From NCBI GenBank assembly GCA_023313575.1, contig JAJTTP010000002.1, positions 3,224,001 to 3,288,000 of the forward strand: DNA of 64,000 bases, given 5' to 3'. Below are positions 1 through 12,000 of the stretch, piece by piece (the first letter of the stretch is position 1; each line of letters starts with the position of its first letter). This DNA is from Eutypella sp. D-1. Its lineage: Eukaryota; Ascomycota; Sordariomycetes; Xylariales; Diatrypaceae. The notes below the pieces were generated by a model. The model searched no databases and was not told the origin of the DNA. It saw only the letters and a list, made by a program, of their open reading frames with translations. The position numbers and the translations under genes were made by a program.

Positions 1-2156
1 CTTGAGTGACATTCTGTGACTGTTTCTAACGGGTTTCGTTTTTTTTTTTCCTTGGACGTGCATTATGATGGACGGAAAATCCCCCTTTGGCCACAGGTCG
101 TGGATCCTTCGCAGGAGGCCTGGCCGAATTTGCTGCGACTACCCACTCACCCCTTGACGACGCGCTGGACTGGATAATATCCTTGGAATTCATTTATGCT
201 TGTTCATCCCAATTCGTGTAATAGTGGCATGTCACTATCTACTTCCCTATGTCTGATCGGTTGAACCGGATAGAAGGGACATCGAAGCAATACATGTCCA
301 CCAGCCGCTGATATCATGACTGTCTGCAAATCTGTTCTGCATGCATACTAACATTCTAATAGTCGGTAAGAAGTCGGGCGATGTGCAGTCTCCGGGTAGG
401 TACGTCGGTTGCAAATAAAACCCCTACCCGCATCCGTAAGGTCGCCATCGGTTACGACGCGGCCGATATACGTTACACGCGATCTCAGATACGGAGGTGT
501 GGCCGACGCGGCTCAGCCTTTGTTGCAACCCAGAGGCGGAGCATGTGCCGATGAAAAGCGAGTACCGGCCCACGGGTCGATGTTGTGTAACTACAAGAGT
601 GTATAACCAAGCGATATTGCAGTAAGCTTACATATTCTTGTTCTTACAATACTTGCTTCTTTTATCACTAGCCAGTTAGGTTTTAGCCGCACTTGTACAC
701 TTTGCAGTTGCCTATGCAATCCATCAATCAAACGGCGAGCTTTTCCTGCAGTGTCCTGCAACATAAATTGAGTCCTAGCAAACAGCGAATCTCATCGTGG
801 TATTTCCAATGCCGCTATGCCCTTCTGTCTTAGTTTCATGCACCCGAAATTGGATATCGCAGTGTTTCTTGAAAGTCCGACCGCCATACTGTGAAACTGG
901 TAGCGTTGGAAGAAGCTGAACGATTCCCATGTAGTTATTATCGGGGCGTTGCGATTTTCTGCTGCAGCCAATCTAATCTCGGAATGGCTACCCGATACCT
1001 TCAACTGCAAAGCCTTGTACCTAAAGCTGAGGTACCAATGGTGCTCATCATGTTGTCCTAAATTGTGAAGGTTACTTTGTTGCAACGCTGCGTCCCGAGT
1101 GGGATTCTAGTCTTGCAACTCTTGGCGTAGACTACATAATCCAGTAGTCAGTGGACAACGTTGTTTACATGTCATTTTTAATGCCGTCGAACTTATTCTA
1201 TGTCGCGGTCACGGTACTCCGAGTAGATGGAGAGGGGATAAACAGGGTAATCCGGATAAAGTGTAACAATCACACCCTAGATAGTTAGATTCTAGACCCG
1301 AGCGGAACCCTACGGCACCTGTGATAACTATTCGATTCTGGATTCCCGACCATGAAAAGAGATCTAGATTTATACGCTTCTATGAGTAGAACTAATATAC
1401 GAGATCATGATTGTTAGTCATCAAGGGGTTAAAAGGGGTACTCTACTCCCCTTTCACCGACACGTGATTACCGGGGATGATCTACTATCTGTCCTGGGAA
1501 CTAAGTTTTCTCCGCTCGGACGTGAAAAGAGCGACAGTCAGTAGAACGACGCTTTCCTGGTTTTGCAATTGTTCCGAGAGAGGAATTGGAGAGAACGATA
1601 AACCTTGCCCAGCTATCTGCAAGTGTTCCCTTTTACAGGGCTATTAGTGGGTCGCCAGCCCGATTTTTGACAGGGGCGAGCAGGGAACAGACGAAATATA
1701 TTTTGTTATGACTGTCAAGGTATGATACCTTGAAATACCTGGTGGACTTCAAGTAGTTACGTCGCCAAGTAAACTGTTCTATATTTGACCTAAGCGTCCC
1801 AACGAATCACGGGTCGGCTCGTCATGACATTATCTGAAATCCCCCCTGGGGACACGTGTCGAGCGTTCATATCTTATTCCATGTTGATATAACCGCGTAT
1901 GCTCAATTCATTGCGGCATATGAACGCAACATGCCCCTGGGAACGTGGAAGTACGAAATTACACAAAGAGGGTAGACTGAAACCGTGGTATGCAGTCTTT
2001 ATATCCAAAAACCAGCTCGACTTCAACAACACACAAATTGAAGGTCCTCAAAACTCAACTACCTTGAATCTCCATGCAACTCCATGGATGTAGAATTGAA
2101 CCAGGTAGGTGAATGATGCGGGCGGTCCAGATTTTGCGTCCCCCTCTGATTTCTCC
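1..2156. other. Gene-free stretch, left edge
   Basis: I see no supportable gene here. The open frames are short (below 100 codons), lack recognisable domains and do not join by splice sites. Base composition is mixed to AT-leaning. It lies downstream of the minus-strand STAND-like gene, so its right end should hold that gene's 3' untranslated region. Confidence 0.5.
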
Positions 2157-4273
2157 CTAGTCAGACCAGTCTTCGTCAAAAGCGTCCTCCCAGGAACCCG
2201 GGATCCGGAGTGGAGGGTTCTCGATGAGATTCCAGAAGTCTCCCGCGTAGGCGTCCGACGGCTCATTCCAGTATATGTCCCAGTCTTCTGGCTCGGGGCC
2301 GTATTTGTAGCCAAGTATGTACACTGGAATTCTCAATAACCATGCTCGATGAGCTCTGCGTCCGTCCTTGATTTTCCGAAAACATAAAAATCGCATTGAG
2401 TCTCTGCTGTCCAGGTCATGCTGGTGGAGAAGTTGGTTTTCACGACGACCGTATTTCAGCAAGTCGGCACCCGCATGCTTCAGGCTTGAGATCCACATTC
2501 TAAGGAGGTGAAGAACATGGTTCTTCCATGGAAATGGCTCGCCATATTGTTCAGAGAATATTTGAAGCATCATGTCAATTTCTGCTTGTTGGATCTTGCT
2601 GCTACCGTGCATGAGAGTCATGATCTCGGTTGCCAATGCGAACCAACCACTGGCTAGCTCATGTCCCATCCTGGGTAGAAAAGCATATTTCATCTGAGCA
2701 GTATACACGCAATATTCAACAATTCTACAGCCGCGCACCGCCTTAAACTCGCGCAGGAGGCGAACCATATCTGTGGTCCACTCGGGTTCCAAAATAGCCT
2801 TGAATACAGCTGGATTGCACATTTGCGTGCACCCGGATCTTATTCGTGATGCTAAAGTGGTAGAGCGATGTGACGGGCACTGCGCGGGTTGGGCCCGCAC
2901 ATACCATTCCAGCGAGTGAAAAACTAATCGACAGGTACACTCGAGGTTAATGTCGTGAGCACGTTCATCTAGCGAGGTTTGCGCTGACTCGACAATATAA
3001 TCAATGATAAGATCCGCAAAAAGAGAGGACGTGCTTCCTGGATGTCTATCAGTAATGGCGATACATCTTGTCATATATTCGATCGCAGTCCTAGGCAGAA
3101 AGTGGTTAGTGATAGCGTAGGCTGCGAGGGCTTCCTGCTTACAGATTGCCCAAGCTTGATGCTTGAAGATCCAGGCCGCCTTGTAACAGATACGAGAAAA
3201 TGTCTGAGCGATTATGGCGATACGAGAGCTAGCAAGGATAGTTAGACCGATAGTAATCATAGATTCTGTTATGGTTATTGCTCACATGAAGAAGGGTCAA
3301 CCCGTTTTCATTACAGTCGAAGGGTGACGCCAAGCCCGAATCAAACATGTTTTGAAGTTGTTCCAGCGAGCCATCGCGTAAAGCCCCAAACACTTGGCTA
3401 TCGTTTGGTCGAATATTGTAAGTTCTCAAGTTGAATTGCCAGCCACTATTCACCTTTGCACACTGGAGATCCCACGCATTCCGGAAGAGCCACGTAGGAA
3501 AATTAACTGCAACACGGTAGAATTCCCCATTGGAGCAGGAGCTGATCGAGAATAGGCCTGAGAAGTATGACGAAATGAACTGTGGTTGCCGCCGGCCACG
3601 ACTCTGGGCTACCGGAGCTTTCACAGTCTGCTTAGGCGGCCGTGATTGATGATCATCTTCAGGTGGACTACATGATATAGGATGCTGAACAGAGCCATCG
3701 ATGCGACCCAGCTGAGGTTGAGTTGCTAACATTTTGAACTTCTGGATGATAATGTCTGGCTGGACTCTTGTAAGGGCACTGTAGATGAAGTCAGTGATAG
3801 ATCGCCCCGACAACGACCGGTGTTACCAACACAAGATAACTTTGTTGAGCCAATGACAACATCCTCACAGCGCTTTCTAGACGTTTCTCGAGCTTCTTGA
3901 GTACATCCTTCTTAAGGATAACCTTGACAGCACCAATTTTCCTGCGAAGATTTTTGTTATGTTGAATATGAAGGCCCAACTCGTCCACAAGTTCCGTCAA
4001 TGCCTTGAGCGCGGAGCGGCAGTACGCCGTACTTCGTTTCGCGGCAGCGTCGTTCCAAAGGATTGAGGGTAAGCCTGTGCCATTGAAGTTGGTTTCGGCT
4101 TCGAATATTGCTGGATCAAGACAGTCTATCTGTTGCATCAAGTCATCGATGTCATCTGGGACGTCACGAATCTCATCGAGAAGCTGTTTGAGCTTTATGA
4201 CTGATTTCCCAACTTGGCTAGTAACCTGAGCAATAGCTATGCCGCTTGCGGCGACGCCCAGTGCCTCGGCCAT
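2157..4273 (-). CDS. STAND-type N-terminal domain protein with a short ankyrin-like segment
   Basis: Four exons join cleanly: 4273-3831, 3778-3286, 3228-3143 and 3090-2157, giving 1956 nt and 651 residues. Donors are GTTGGT, GTGAGC and GTAAGC; branch sites CTGAC, CTAAC and CTAAC precede acceptors CAG, TAG and TAG. Residues 1 to about 150 start MAEALGVAASGIAIAQVTSQ and continue with a helical region typical of the fungal N-terminal domain found on STAND/NACHT-like and ankyrin proteins. Around residues 300-335 (GLTLLH, then NRSDIFSYLLQGG) there is one ankyrin-like unit. The C-terminal 300 residues end in the pattern GPEPEDWDIYW...GDFWNLIENPP, which I recognise as recurrent in this fungal family. 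I see no P-loop, so it is not a complete STAND NTPase. A role in non-self or stress sensing is inferred from the family only. An earlier Met lies 15 nt upstream (MTFNN), but MAEAL is the family's usual start. Confidence 0.8.
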
Positions 4274-5992
4274 ATTGTTAAATGTCACGGGAATGGGAGT
4301 ATTGTATGCGTCGAAATCAAGACAGGATGATGCTGGGGCCTAGGCAAAAGGTGAGAGATGAGGGATAAATTGAAGAGCGCATGGCTCCCGTGGAGAGAGT
4401 TGTCAAGGCCAGGGCTCAGCCCCACAACATGATTATCGGGCTGTGATGTTGCATTGCAGATATTACTAAAAAATGGATGATTGGCTGCGGAGAATCGTAG
4501 ACGGATGTTATAACTATGCCATCTACAATGCAGATTTTTAGTGGGTAGGCTAGACCTGGTGAGGCATCCAAGCCACCATGACATGGGGTACAACTTGGTA
4601 AGCAGCGATTCGAGGGAAGACAATCTATCGAAGCAAGTCATCTCACCTTGGCCTCGTTAGGTAGTACTTCCAGGCAATAGGGGAAATAAGGCGGAAGTTA
4701 CATCACGGTTCAGGGGCACGGAATCTGCGAGGAATATTCTTCTAACTTGCTACGTTGTAGTAGTGAAGGATACTAGCTCCGATTTAGAAGGAGGTATAGC
4801 CGACGGCCACATACACGATGAGTAGCGGAAGAAGACGGAACCGATGAATGCGTACTCACTGGACCCCTTCCACGGACGGCTGACAAAGCAGCTATGGTGA
4901 TCGACGAGCATCACGTAGTTAGTTCGAAGTGGCCCAGTGCTTGAAAGCGAGAGCGCCATGGAGCTGCAGAAGGAAGGGAGGCTATAAGACACAAGCGTAG
5001 TCGATCTGCGGACACAGATAAAAGGCGAATAACTAACTTTATATAGCTTTGATCGTGCTCATTCTAGTATATGGCACGACATACCATAACTGATCCCGAA
5101 ATTCGCTTTCGCCGTGTCAGTCAGTCTCGCTGTTAGAGGATTCTGGCACAGAGTGTAAGATAGTAGCCTAGGGGTCACTGTGAGGTCGATGCAGTATACG
5201 TAAAGGTCGAATAGTTATTGAACTCTGGCCCTCTACTAGGTTCCCAGGGGGCAAAGCCCCCTATCTATAAAGAATTATAGTCTACTGTAGCCCGTAGATA
5301 GTGGGGAGGTCGCCGCTATCGGCCCCCTGTCCCTTTGCCACGTGACACTCGCTGCGTAACTGGAACAGCATGCTGATGATAATAGGCGCGGGGCCCAGGA
5401 ACGGGACAGGCCGACACTACTTGGATTGGGCAGGTGATGAAACGGAAGAAGGCAAATGAATAAGGGGAAAAAAATGAGGAGAGGAAAAAGAACTCAGATA
5501 TATAATAGAAAGAAATTCGCCCCTGTCGCAGCCCCGCCCCCCTCCCCCCACTTCAACAACCCATCACCCAGGTCCTCTTGAAGCCTGGTTATGTTTTCGC
5601 TGTAACCGGTTCGGTGGGCCGCGGCTGCTGATTGCAACAGAGACACACACACACTACACCTCTTACAAGTGTCTAGCTAGACCTCTTGCATATACTTGCA
5701 ACTGCATAAGCACTCCACTCCACTCCACCAGCAGTGTGTACTCGTTGACTTGCGCAGTCAGGTTCACCCCTTTCACATACAGCATACAAGAATCACGGCT
5801 GCCCCAAAAAATGGATTCGGTAAGTACGTAGGTAAGTAGGCAAGCAACCGCTTTTTTAGCAAGAGTTCTACATCTAATTGTCTAGTCCGGTCTAAGTACC
5901 AACGACCAACTGTCAACATTCATCACTTACACGTATAAGAAACCGGGGGGGGAGAGGGCCACCCGGGCGAACCCATCTCCACCCCACCCAGC
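4274..5992. other. Intergenic region with repeat relic
   Basis: It contains the presumed promoter of the STAND-like gene (right after 4273) and the 3' flank of the Vps38-like gene. The relic at 5131-5335 is listed separately. A C-rich run lies near 5533-5551. The short frames here (4285-4641 and 4750-4992 minus) show no domain and are not called. Confidence 0.5.
5131..5335 (+). repeat. Dispersed repeat relic, copy 1
   Basis: This stretch begins TGTTAGAG and is alignable by eye to 56581-56780 in the same orientation. Shared blocks include the opening TGTTAGAG-ATT, GGCAC-GAGTG, the AGGGGTCAC/AGGGTCAC block, a GTAGATAG block and a final CCCCCT-TCCC. It contains a small hairpin, GGGGG CAAAG CCCCC. 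The TG start resembles the start of a retrotransposon LTR, but I find no matching CTCTAACA end and no target duplication. It may be a truncated LTR or another non-coding repeat. Divergence between the copies is substantial, so it is old. Confidence 0.6.
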
Positions 5993-8245
5993 TCAAGCAT
6001 GCGCGCCTACATTCTCCCTCAATCCCTTAGTCCTTAGCGTGAGTTTCGGCGCCCCATCCTCAAATGGTAGTAGCCCCAGGGGCTCCGGGTTCGGGTCCGG
6101 GGACGGGGATCTCCGCCTCCCCCTCCTCCCCTCCTCCCCGGAGGGGTCAAGGCCACCGACGCCACTATCGCGCACGCGGGACGACGCGGCGGCGCCGTTT
6201 TCCTTATGCGAGGAGGAGGGGCCACCGGCCATGGCCATGGCTTGCTTCAGCTGCTCCTGCGATCGCGCGCCCGCGCCGACGCCGAGGGCCTCGCTGTCCG
6301 TGCTGCCGCGCCTGCTGCTGCCGGCGGCGCTGGCGGCGTCGTCGGGGGTCAGGGCGCCTGCACCCACATTATTACTACTTCCACGAGCAGCAGCGGTGGC
6401 AGCAGCGACAACGCGGGATTTCATGCGGCCGGCCCAGAGGCCGCGGACGCCGCCGCGCTTGCGCTCGGGGATGTCGTCCGAGCCGGCGGTGCAGACGTAG
6501 AGGAGGTACTTGAGGTTAGGGAGGGTATGGCGGAGGTCGATGACGCGGATGGGGCTGCCGCCGGGGACCTGGTGGCGGCCCGCGGCGGCGCACAGCGCCT
6601 CGATGTCCTTGTTGAGCAGGAACCACGCGTAGTCGAAGCGGTACTGCGCCGTGGCGCCGCCGCGCAGGAACAGCGGGAAGTCCCGCTGCTGGTGTCGCTG
6701 GTAGTAGCGCTGCCGCGCCGTCGTCGTGCCGCCGCCGCTGCCCGAGGCGGGGTTTGTGTGTTTACTGCTCGAGGTTGCGTAGGATGTCACGGTCGACGAG
6801 GACATCGAGGAGGTGTCGGGTAGGAGTGAGATGTCGTCGCGCACGCTGCTGCGGGACCCGAAGGGCGTGAGTGGGTACGGGAGTGGGACGCTGAGATAGT
6901 ACTGCAGCAGATCGGCCAGGTGGGCCACGTACCCGAGGGCGGCAGACAGGGAATCTTCAGTCGACGATGATGAAGTCGGGTCGTAGTCGGTGTTCGGAAG
7001 CGGGATACCGCATATCTGAAATGCTAGTGACGAGGGCGGCGCAGCCGACGACACCGACGACGATAAGGGTGACTCGAGCGGGCCGGTATCCGGCACGATA
7101 GGGAAGATCCGCGCTAGGTCCTCGCATATGCGTCGGCGCTGACCCCGGATGGCCTCGCGCGTCGTCGCGACTTGCGCCCGCGATGCCGGTAGCTGGGACC
7201 GCGCATGCTGTACGTCGGCCTCTGCACGCGCCTGCGCCTCGCGGCCCTCGGCGATGGCGCGACGGCGGGCTTCGATCGACGCGCGCAGGTCTGCCTGCCG
7301 CGCCTGCGCCGCCTTCAGGGTCCGCTTCTGCGTATTTACGTATCGGGAGGCCAGGAGAGCAGACTCTTGCGCTCGCGGCACGTCGGTGTGGGGTGACGAG
7401 GAGGAGGGGGCGCGCTCGAGGATCTCGTTGATCTGGGCGGTTAGGGATTCGCGGGTCGCGAGCGCGTCTTGGATCGAGTTGTCAAGGTTGGAGAGTTTCA
7501 TGAGGGCGTTATAGGAGGAAGAAGGGAGACCGGGCCCTTGCTTCGGTTCGGGCCTTTCGCTTGAGAGGTCGAGGGAGTATATCCCATCTATAAGGTGGAA
7601 TACCAGGCAATTAGGCGGGAACTGGTGGCTCCGAAGTGTACCGATATAGTTGAGAGATCGTAGATCGACGTGCTGCTGTAGTAATAATCCCCATTTCTGC
7701 CATCTCTTGGCCCAGATCTTCACAACGAGGACAGAAGATCGAGTAACGAAGGGACCTAAGCTGTCGAGGTCGAAGAAACGGAAGTTGAAATTCATCGCCC
7801 GTTCGCCCACCTCGCTGATGTATATAGGATCGTCCACCCCTTCGCAATGCAACGAGAAAAACACATCGGCAGCTCTACTCTCGACGGCATATTCCAATTG
7901 CTTCTGGCGCGTCACGGGACTGACGTGGGCGAGGGTGGTGCTCCTCCTCCGTCCATTAGGTCGTGGTCGTAGACTTTCCGAGGACTGGGATTTTTGCAAC
8001 TGAGGCGCATGATCTGGTAGTTGGCCGCCGTCGGACGATCCATGGAAATCCTCGCTGTAACCGGCAGTGAGATCATTGTTATTGTTATTGGTGATATTAT
8101 TATAATTATTCTGGTTATGATTATGATTATTTGGTCTGAGGTCGGCGTCGAGGTCGTCGATCGCCCTGGCGCGGTTGACGGAAAAGCTGAGGTTGCGTAG
8201 ATATATTCCCTGCAGATGGCGCAGGCGGCGGTTCTGGGGAAGCAT
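5993..8245 (-). CDS. Vps38/UVRAG-like autophagy and endosome protein
   Basis: Single exon of 750 residues. The longest open frame begins at a GTG two codons upstream; the first ATG is at 8245 (MLPQNRRLRHLQGIYLRN). The opening QNRRLRHLQGIYLRNLSF, a C2-like region at about residues 110-225, a coiled coil at about 247-375 (Arg/Ala/Gln/Glu rich) and a BARA-like region at about 395-600 (PLPNTDYDP, YVAHLADLLQYYLSVPLPYPL, YRFDYAWFLLNKDIEALC) match the UVRAG/Vps38/Atg14 superfamily. Such proteins are adaptors of the class III PI3-kinase complex (Vps34-Vps15-Vps30) in endosomal sorting and autophagy. The last 150 residues are low-complexity, Ser/Gly/Arg rich, ending LTLRTKGLRENVG. The order of domains favours Vps38/UVRAG over Atg14, because I see no N-terminal Cys repeats. 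The leader just before the ATG is purine rich on the sense strand. Confidence 0.85.
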   Translation of the reverse strand: MLPQNRRLRHLQGIYLRNLSFSVNRARAIDDLDADLRPNNHNHNQNNYNNITNNNNNDLTAGYSEDFHGSSDGGQLPDHAPQLQKSQSSESLRPRPNGRRRSTTLAHVSPVTRQKQLEYAVESRAADVFFSLHCEGVDDPIYISEVGERAMNFNFRFFDLDSLGPFVTRSSVLVVKIWAKRWQKWGLLLQQHVDLRSLNYIGTLRSHQFPPNCLVFHLIDGIYSLDLSSERPEPKQGPGLPSSSYNALMKLSNLDNSIQDALATRESLTAQINEILERAPSSSSPHTDVPRAQESALLASRYVNTQKRTLKAAQARQADLRASIEARRRAIAEGREAQARAEADVQHARSQLPASRAQVATTREAIRGQRRRICEDLARIFPIVPDTGPLESPLSSSVSSAAPPSSLAFQICGIPLPNTDYDPTSSSSTEDSLSAALGYVAHLADLLQYYLSVPLPYPLTPFGSRSSVRDDISLLPDTSSMSSSTVTSYATSSSKHTNPASGSGGGTTTARQRYYQRHQQRDFPLFLRGGATAQYRFDYAWFLLNKDIEALCAAAGRHQVPGGSPIRVIDLRHTLPNLKYLLYVCTAGSDDIPERKRGGVRGLWAGRMKSRVVAAATAAARGSSNNVGAGALTPDDAASAAGSSRRGSTDSEALGVGAGARSQEQLKQAMAMAGGPSSSHKENGAAASSRVRDSGVGGLDPSGEEGRRGRRRSPSPDPNPEPLGLLPFEDGAPKLTLRTKGLRENVGAHA

Positions 8246-9042
8246 TATCACGCTTTTTCTTTTTTCTTTTTTCCTTTTCTTTTTATTCTGCTTCTTTTCC
8301 TGCTGCTGCTGCGGTGGGCAGCGGGAAGAAACGTGGGAGGATCATCAGCTGGAAATCCCCAGTTACAATCGACGTTGATGTTGTTTTGGTGAAGGCAACC
8401 GATAGTACCTGATGTGAAAGTATTTACAGGAGTAATTTCTAACACCTACCTAACTGGAAGGTACATATGATGACGGAGCTCGGAGCTGCTCCAAAGTTAG
8501 GTACATAGATACATGCCGATAAAAACTTTAACTCGAGAAAGTGCCGAGGTACTCCAAAGTACACTTGTACCTTTAACCCAGCTGAGTTGCTGCCCACATG
8601 CAGGTGGCTTAGAGCTCTAGGTACCTCCAGGGCTACTTCGTACCCGTGGACCTGGCTAACACTAAATAGTAGGTGGGCCAACCCCTTACACCCCCTATAG
8701 TAGTAAACCTGGCTTGCCTGGGAAGCTTTAATTCTGATATCCCAGCTGGCTGTACATATCTATCACCACTTCTATGCGAAACCTGGGTTAGATAATCTAT
8801 GTATTAATTAAGTAACTATAATCAATCCACCAGCAACATAAGCCGCAGAAGTAAAAGTATCTTACAGGCGGCATTGCATAGCCTGAGAAGGCTTGTGTGT
8901 GGCCTGGGATGGAAAATTATAATAGACAAAAGCCGCAGAGACGACGAGATACTGGTTGGAAAGTTAGGGGTATATATATCTGTATGTAGGAAGATACTAC
9001 ATTATAAGAGTGGTAGTATGTACGTACACACAAAACATGAAC
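8246..9042. other. Intergenic region between the Vps38-like and Rtc1-like genes
   Basis: A long pyrimidine tract (8254-8300 on the plus strand) forms a purine-rich leader for the minus-strand Vps38-like gene. Further right there are several TAGGTAC-type words (near 8450-8630). No gene is seen. The region also carries the 3' flank of the Rtc1-like gene. Confidence 0.5.
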
Positions 9043-12000
9043 CTAATTCATCGTGGCACCCGCAAACTTAACGCTCTTCCTCCTCTCCTTCTCCACAGAC
9101 GCCTTCCCATTCCCATTCCCATTCCCATTGCCGTTGCCATTCCCATTTCCATTCGCACTACCCCCACTTCCACCACCGCCCCCAACCGACATCTCAGCAA
9201 CGCGACCGGGACTCGTACCAAGGAATCCGCTAAAGAGCCCCGCGCCCGTCGTGGTGTTGGGTCTCTGGGGCTCCCTATCTCTATCCCTATCCCTATCCCT
9301 ATCTCGGTCAACGACATGTCCGAATCCGTCGCCGCCGATATTGAGGCCCGAGAGGCTGAGCTCGCGGACGTGTTCGACGGCCCTGCTCTGCGGGACATCG
9401 AAGGCGTCGATTGCCGCCGCGGCACTAACGCGGCGTTCCCTGGCAGCAGCAGCCGCGACCCCGCCGCTGCCGGGAGCGGGACTCTTGCCTACACCTACAC
9501 CAACACCGACGCCGGACCCGCGCGTCTGGTCGCGGACGGCACGGCCTAGTTCCTCGGTGCGCGCGGCAGCAGTCTCGTCGCGCCAGCGACCCGGGAGGCA
9601 CGCGTGCCCGCAGCCGTCGAGCGGGCAGCAGCCGCCGCTGTAGGTGTCCGGGTAAGGGGTGAGGTCGATGTCGGGGAGGAGCTGGGGGAAGGCGGGGTCC
9701 GGGGGGGAGGGCGGTCGCGAGGCCGCGGCTGAGGCCGGGTTCGTGTAGTCCTGGTACGCAGTGTGGTGGTGCTGTTGCGCGGGGAATTGGGATGGGTGGT
9801 GGCCGGGGTGCGGTCGGGATTTCGGGTAGCTGGTTGGTGGTGTCGTGGACGTGGATGTGGAGGCTGAGGTCGTGCTCACCGGTGCGTGCCAGCCTTCGAG
9901 ACAGCTCGCGTGCCCGCCGTGCGAGCACCCCGGACAGTACCACCACGTGGCGAGTATAAGGTCATCACCAGCATCGGCACTGTCGAGCGTACTGGCGTTG
10001 GCTTTAGCGTTTGCGTTGGCGGTCGCCAGTCCCTCGGCGATGGTGGAAAGCGGAGCGGATCCTAGCAACGAGGGAGACAAGTCACGGTGTCCACAGACGG
10101 CACAAGGCGCGACGGCGGCGCGACAGCTCTCGCACCTCCAAACGCCGGGGCCGTCACCTGAGGCAGCGGCGGCGCGGTCGATATCGCCGCGCGGCTTGTG
10201 GCACCGCGCGCAGGCGAAGGCGACAGAGACGCGCTGCCGCTCCTGTGCGGGGCCGAAGACAGTCGAATAGTTCTCGCCCCAGTAGTCCATGGCGTCGCCC
10301 GGCCAGCCGCGGACACAGAGTTTTCGGAGGAGCGCGGCCTCGATGAAAAGTCCCATCCCCATCAGCCGGCTATGGTGCTGCCGCAACACGGCAGACGCCT
10401 GGTGGTCATCGATGATGCCGTCCGGGACCAGCGGTTTCAGGAGCAGAATGATTGCTGAGGCGTTAAGTGCAGAGTGTCGCGTCTCGAACGCTAGGGCTTT
10501 CGATACGACATCATATGGGTCGATTGGTGGCGTAATTGGCTTAGATTTAGTGTCACCAAGTAGAGGATAGGGGTACTGCGGGTCGTCGGGCCAAGGGAGA
10601 TAGTCTGTTTCAGTGATCGTAGGCGATGTATGTTCCTCGGGTCGTTGTGAAACAGCCACTTCTTGAGTGTTGATGTCGGGAAAGGGTGGAGGGGCCTGCT
10701 CAAGTCGCAGTGGTGAACGATCATTGTATGCTCGTGAAGATTCGCTGTCGAATGTGTCCGTAGTGGCTTGCGATATCATGTAGTCATCTCTCAAACTATC
10801 GGAATTCTTGCGCTCCAACGTGAGCGGAAATCGCGTCTGTTCGGGGGACTCCCCTAACTGGTGCCCCCGGATGCGACTCTCGTACTCTTCCTCCTCTATG
10901 GCGTCCGAATTATTGCGGCTTAACTGATGTCGTCGCGTCATCTGGCGTCCACTTGTGTCAGAAGAACTCGTCAGGTAGCTAGCTTGCCTACTGCTATCTG
11001 ATAATGAAAATATCTGAGTGAAGCTGTCGCCGGAGTCATGTCTGCCTACGGACTTCCTTCTCCCAGCTGTATTCGCCTCCGCAAACTCCGTACTCCGGAG
11101 CTGCCTCTTCTGAGGTACGTCAATAGCTCTAGTGAGCGCCTCGGCGGCTTCCACATCGAAGAAATCGTACCCTTCTGTACTCGACAAATGACTGTCTTGA
11201 CTCACTACAGATATGGGATTCGAGTCTAATCTCTTGCGGGGGCTTGGCGCCTTGTCCGCATGGACTGACGGCGGCAGGCTGAAACTACCTATCTCCTGAA
11301 CCGGGGTGAGCGTGTGTGTAGGTATGTTTATTCCATGAGCTCCGTTCTCTTTGACGGGACGTGCCAGAGGTGTGGGCACGTTCGAATCGCTGTCTATCTC
11401 CTCTGCTAAGAGCGACCTTCCGTGGGTCTGGCGTCCATCCATTGAGCTGAGTGACGACGTTTTCTTAGACGTCTCACTTGAAGTGACCGGGATGTATGGC
11501 GACACCACGCGCTTTTCTGGCGTCGACCGCAAATTCGGGCGGTCTTTTGTCGTCGGAGATTTCTTACTTCCTCGAGTCAATCGTTTTTCGAGATGGAACT
11601 GCGATCTCCCCTTTAGAAGCAAGTTTGTCGTGTAAGAGAGGATGCGCCAGGTCTGGGCGAGCCTGAATTGGGTCACGTCCTCAGCTGCCCGAGCATACTG
11701 CTCCATGATGTAGGCAACGCGGTCGCTCAGGTTCTTCTCCCCGGAGTGAGGAAGTTCCCGCTGCAGGATTTCTAGATAATGGCTGGAGAAGTGATGGTAA
11801 ATGTGCACCATGGGAGCTGCAGGCACATGCCCGATTGCCATGACCTGCTGGGGTCTGAAGGGGCCGGTGAGCTTAATCGCTTGTTCCAGAGATATCACAT
11901 GGTCCTCCATATTGGTCCCCGAGGGCGGAGTCGTGCTTAGAGCTTGCCCAGAGCGGCTACCAGCCTGGCGCTTTTTACTAGGACGCCTCTTGGGGCCGAG

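Noticed and set aside
792..1085. 97-codon minus-strand frame
   Set aside because: No domain, no splice partner, ordinary chance length for this composition.
6039..6823. Long plus-strand frames opposite the Vps38-like gene
   Set aside because: Arg/Pro/Ala-rich shadows of a GC-rich coding strand.
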